DNA of 8,832 bases from the NCBI GenBank assembly GCA_028290225.1, contig JAQGKH010000256.1:1-8832 (forward strand), written 5' to 3'. The position numbers and the translations under genes were made by a program. Positions 5,760-8,832 of the stretch are shown piece after piece. The notes under the pieces were generated by a model. The model did no database searches, was not told where the DNA came from, and saw only the letters and a list, made by a program, of their open reading frames with translations. Source of the stretch: Devosia sp. (GTDB lineage: Bacteria > Pseudomonadota > Alphaproteobacteria > Rhizobiales > Devosiaceae). Numbering within the stretch: the stretch's first letter is position 1; each line of letters opens with the position of its first letter.

Positions 5760-8160
5760 TCGCCTTGGTCACCGCGCTCACCACCGCGGCCGAAACCTTC
5801 TCGATCTGCTCGTCGGTGAGCGTCTTGTCCATCGGTTGCAGCGTCACTGCGATGGCGACCGACTTCTTGCCTTCACCCAGGTGAGCGCCCTCGAACAGGT
5901 CAAAAACCTCAACTGCGGTGATCAACGCCTTGTCCGCGCCGCGCGCCGCCTTGATGATCGTGCCGGCCGCAACGGTCTTGTCCACCACGAAGGCGAAGTC
6001 GCGGCTCAGCGGCATCAGACTCGACAGCGGCAGGGCAGGCTTGGTACGGGTGGGCTTGCGCCGTGGTTCGGGCAAGGCGTCCAGGTCAATCTCGAAGGCC
6101 GCAATGGGTCCAGCCAAGTCTAGCTCGGTGCTCCAGGCCGGATGCAATTCGCCAAACCATCCGAGGGTCACTTTTGGTCCCAACGCCAGCTTTCCACCGC
6201 GCCCCGGATGGCTCCAGGGCGCCGGGTCGGCAACGATCTGCACCTTATCGATATCAACGCCGAGGGCGTCGAGCACGGCCGCCAGATCCGCCTTGGCATC
6301 GAATACGCCCACCGGCTCTGCCTTGCCGTCCCAGCGTCGACCGCGGCCTGCCAGCTTGGCGGTGCCGGTGCGAATGCCGGTAGCATAGGTATGCTGACCT
6401 TCCGGTGCATCTGACAGGAACACCTGGCCGACCTCGAACAAGGCCAGGTCCTCGATGCCGCGATTGGCATTGCGCCGCGCCGCCGCCAGAAGGCCGGGCA
6501 GCAGCGACGGGCGCATATCGGTCATATCAGCGGCAATGGCATTGGCCAACTGCAGGCTTTCGCGGCCCCCGCCAAAGCGCGTCGCTTCGCGATGGGAGAT
6601 GAATGACCAGGTGACGGCTTCATCGAGCCCGCGCGCGGCCAGCACCCGCCGGGCCAGGCGGCGCCGGTTCTGGATGGTGGTCAGCGTGCGGCGCGCCACA
6701 TGATGCAAACGCGGTAGCGGCTCCACCGGCACCGCGTCAACGCCCACCATGCGCATCACTTCCTCGACCAGATCAGCCTTCTGCGTCACATCGGGCCGCC
6801 AGCTCGGCACCGTTACTTGGCGTACGTCGCCGCCGCCGCTCAACTCAAAGCCGAGGGCAGCGAGAATGGCCTCGATCCGCTCTGGCGGCACCGTCAACCC
6901 GGTGAGGCGCCGCACTTCGGTCAGGGGAAACTCTACCCGCGTGTTGGGGAACACATCCTCGCCAGAAATCACCGGTTCGGCGGGTTCCCCGCCGCATAGC
7001 TCCAGCACGAGGCGCGTTGCCAGTTCGAGGCCCGGCTCGGTGAGGGCGGGATCGACCCCGCGTTCCAGGCGGTACCGGGCATCCGACACAATGCCGGTCT
7101 TGCGCCCACTACGCGCAATCAGGTCGGGGTCCCAGCTGGCGCATTCCATGAACACGGTGGTAGTCCCGTCCGTGCAGCCGGAGCGCTCGCCACCCATGAT
7201 GCCGCCAAGGCACAAGGGGCCTTGTTCGTCGGCAATCACCGTCATGGTTGGATCGAGCGGGTGGAGCTTGTTGTCGAGCCCATCAAGGCTCTCGCCCGGC
7301 CGGGCATTGCGCAGCACCGGCTGGCCCACGATCTTATCGGCATCATAGGCATGAAGGGGCCGCCCCCAGCCAAGGGATACCAGATTGGTGATATCGACCA
7401 CCGCATTGATGGGCCGCAGTCCCACCGCCCGCAGCCGCGCCTGCAGCCACTCCGGGGAAGGGCCATTGCTGATATTGCGGATCAATCGCCCGGCGAATTT
7501 ACGTACCGCCTTGGGCTCACCTTCGGCGAATTGATGGGGCAGGGGCGCAATCGTGCTTGAACCGGTCGGTGGCACCGGCGACATATCGGTCCGCTTCAGC
7601 GTCCCGAGTCCGAAGGCTGCCAGATCGCGCGCGATCCCGTAAACGCCGGTAGCATCGCCCCGGTTTGGCGTGATCGAGATGTCGAAAACGACTCCATTGA
7701 TGCCGGCGTAATCCACATAGCGCTGGCCCACCGGCGCGTCAGCCGGCACTTCGATGATGCCGTCATGATCGTTGGAGAGGTCGAGCTCGGCGGCGGAGCA
7801 CAGCATGCCATTGGAAGCGGCGCCCCGGATATTGCCCATCCCGATGGTCATGTCCTTGCCTGGAATATAGGTGCCGGGGAAAGCAAATACCGTCTTGAGC
7901 CCGGTGCGCGCATTGGGCGCGCCGCACACCACATCGATCAACTCGCCGCTGCCGGCATCCACCTTGCACACGCGCAGCCGGTCGGCATTCGGGTGCTGTT
8001 CGGCGGAGACCACATGGGCCACCACAAAGCTCTTGAGCGCCTCGCCCTGGTTCTCGACGCTTTCCACTTCGAGGCCAACCATGGTCAGGGTGCGGCTGAT
8101 CTCGTCCACCAATGCGGTGGTGTCGAGGTGCTCGCGGAGCCAGTCGAGGGTGAACTTCAT
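5737..8160 (-). CDS. pheT: Phenylalanine--tRNA ligase beta subunit
   Basis: PheT is the large subunit of the (alpha-beta)2 phenylalanyl-tRNA synthetase. It binds tRNA-Phe and carries the B3/B4 editing site, while PheS carries catalysis. The 807-residue length is normal for bacteria. Domains in order: N-terminal helix with MKFTLDWLREHL; the EMAP/OB-type tRNA-binding domain (about 40-150, with HPNADRLRVCKVD and VVCGAPNAR); B3/B4 (about 215-390, with VDITNLV and ARYRLERGVDP); B5 (about 405-475, ending in WRPDVTQKADLVEEVMRMVG); the catalytic-like core (about 490-700, with MRPSLLPGLL and FEVGQVF); and the C-terminal anticodon-binding FDX-ACB domain (about 712-806, with DLFEGAHLGEGKKSVAIAV). The ATG at 8160 has TAAGG upstream, which overlaps the stop of the preceding exonuclease gene. 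pheS, usually immediately upstream, is replaced in this window by that exonuclease. Confidence 0.97.
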   Translation of the reverse strand: MKFTLDWLREHLDTTALVDEISRTLTMVGLEVESVENQGEALKSFVVAHVVSAEQHPNADRLRVCKVDAGSGELIDVVCGAPNARTGLKTVFAFPGTYIPGKDMTIGMGNIRGAASNGMLCSAAELDLSNDHDGIIEVPADAPVGQRYVDYAGINGVVFDISITPNRGDATGVYGIARDLAAFGLGTLKRTDMSPVPPTGSSTIAPLPHQFAEGEPKAVRKFAGRLIRNISNGPSPEWLQARLRAVGLRPINAVVDITNLVSLGWGRPLHAYDADKIVGQPVLRNARPGESLDGLDNKLHPLDPTMTVIADEQGPLCLGGIMGGERSGCTDGTTTVFMECASWDPDLIARSGRKTGIVSDARYRLERGVDPALTEPGLELATRLVLELCGGEPAEPVISGEDVFPNTRVEFPLTEVRRLTGLTVPPERIEAILAALGFELSGGGDVRQVTVPSWRPDVTQKADLVEEVMRMVGVDAVPVEPLPRLHHVARRTLTTIQNRRRLARRVLAARGLDEAVTWSFISHREATRFGGGRESLQLANAIAADMTDMRPSLLPGLLAAARRNANRGIEDLALFEVGQVFLSDAPEGQHTYATGIRTGTAKLAGRGRRWDGKAEPVGVFDAKADLAAVLDALGVDIDKVQIVADPAPWSHPGRGGKLALGPKVTLGWFGELHPAWSTELDLAGPIAAFEIDLDALPEPRRKPTRTKPALPLSSLMPLSRDFAFVVDKTVAAGTIIKAARGADKALITAVEVFDLFEGAHLGEGKKSVAIAVTLQPMDKTLTDEQIEKVSAAVVSAVTKASGGVLRA

Positions 8161-8171
8161 CTTGGGGTACC

Positions 8172-8792
8172 TTAGCGGAAATCGCTCTTGCTGCCGGTGA
8201 TCGGCGGCAGGGCGCGGGAAATCTTGAACAGTTCGACCAGCACCTGGGCAAAGCCCCGGGCATCATCGATGGCACGGTGCGTATGGGCGATATGCCCATA
8301 GAATTCGGCGGGCAGCTTGCTCATGCCCCAGTCGAGATAAGGGGCGCCACGCAGCGTTCCGGCCATGGTGTAGAGGCAGACCCCGCCACCGCGGAATATC
8401 TGGCGCCCCTTAAAGGGGCCACTCAAAACGCGCGTGCCGGCGAACTGATCGAGGTAATGGTCCATCCACAACCCATCGAACAACAGCGGGGCCGCGGCGA
8501 ACACTTTGGGTCCAGGCAGGCTCTCCACCCAATCGGCAAAGCGCGGCATCACCGTTTCGGCCGGCTCAGCACCTGTTGTGGCCGCAGCCCAGGCCTCGGG
8601 CTGGGTCTGCCACCACGCCATGGTGGTCTCATTGGCGCTCCGGTCCGGGCGAGCCTGCAGCACGGCCTCGAACTCGCCATGATGCGTCCCACCGGCCTCG
8701 ATGGCGACGCAGGCAAAGCTCAGCATGGAGTTGTGCAGCGGCGTTGGCCCGTCCGACTCTATATCGGTGACGATAAAGATGGGCCGCGCCAC
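8172..8792 (-). CDS. DEDDh-type 3'-5' exonuclease (DnaQ-like/RNase T superfamily)
   Basis: A 206-residue single-domain protein. The catalytic set of the DEDDh fold is visible: D10 and E12 in TDIESDG, D106 in LLFDG, and H172 with D177 in HTHRAIDDARG, the HxxxxD spacing of the DEDDh subgroup. Such enzymes remove nucleotides from DNA or RNA 3' ends using two metal ions; the substrate here is unknown. It lacks obvious added domains, and it is not the usual DnaQ or RNase T, whose surrounding motifs differ. I chose the GTG at 8792 because it puts the first catalytic Asp at residue 10, as is usual, but it lacks a clear ribosome binding site and the frame stays open to the window edge, so the true start could be upstream. 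The gene ends 11 bases before pheT, and its stop overlaps the likely pheT ribosome binding site, so the two are probably cotranscribed. Confidence 0.85.
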   Translation of the reverse strand: MARPIFIVTDIESDGPTPLHNSMLSFACVAIEAGGTHHGEFEAVLQARPDRSANETTMAWWQTQPEAWAAATTGAEPAETVMPRFADWVESLPGPKVFAAAPLLFDGLWMDHYLDQFAGTRVLSGPFKGRQIFRGGGVCLYTMAGTLRGAPYLDWGMSKLPAEFYGHIAHTHRAIDDARGFAQVLVELFKISRALPPITGSKSDFR

Positions 8793-8832
8793 CTGATTGT
8801 ATAGCGCCCGCCCGGCTGGCAGTACCTCAACG

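Noticed and set aside
6749..7348. 199-residue + strand frame inside pheT
   Set aside because: Rich in R, S and P with no domain; a shadow of the pheT coding frame.

Overview
The window is ordinary, high-GC housekeeping chromosome from an alphaproteobacterium, most probably order Hyphomicrobiales (Rhizobiales); a Devosia-like lineage is my guess. The evidence is a 434-residue PncB that closely resembles the Rhizobium/Agrobacterium form, a Fur-family protein of the rhizobial Mur type that lacks the CxxC zinc cysteines, the tsaB-rimI-fur gene order, and frequent GTG starts. I see no mobile element, CRISPR array, phage gene, defence gene or biosynthetic cluster.

Left part (1-2053, + strand): a tRNA-Ala(GGC) gene (97-172); a 210-base leader with short direct repeats; pncB (383-1687), nicotinate phosphoribosyltransferase of the NAD salvage pathway; and a small uncharacterised gene with a TTG start (1802-2053).

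Middle part (2044-3982, - strand): a predicted 70-residue single-pass membrane protein (2044-2256) whose ribosome binding site lies inside a perfect 8-bp hairpin; an intergenic stretch rich in inverted repeats (about 2300-2403); then, in order of transcription, tsaB (3982-3365), rimI (3368-2889) and a Fur/Mur-type regulator (2855-2403). TsaB acts in synthesis of the tRNA t6A modification, RimI acetylates protein N-termini, and the regulator senses metal. The three genes look like an operon: tsaB and rimI overlap by 4 bases and rimI-fur are 33 bases apart.

Right part (4118-8832): lnt (4118-5731, +), apolipoprotein N-acyltransferase, is divergent from tsaB across 135 bases. It runs tail-to-tail into pheT (8160-5737, -) with only 5 bases between the stop codons, and a GC-rich composite hairpin covers both ends. 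Directly upstream of pheT, with an 11-base gap, is a DEDDh 3'-5' exonuclease gene (8792-8172, -). The partner pheS is not in the window; if it is nearby it lies beyond the right edge, with the exonuclease between the two synthetase subunits.

No previously undescribed system stands out. The points most worth checking are the hairpin hiding the Shine-Dalgarno sequence of the small membrane protein, the exonuclease upstream of pheT, the rearranged tsaB-rimI-fur/lnt neighbourhood, and the intergenic inverted repeats.
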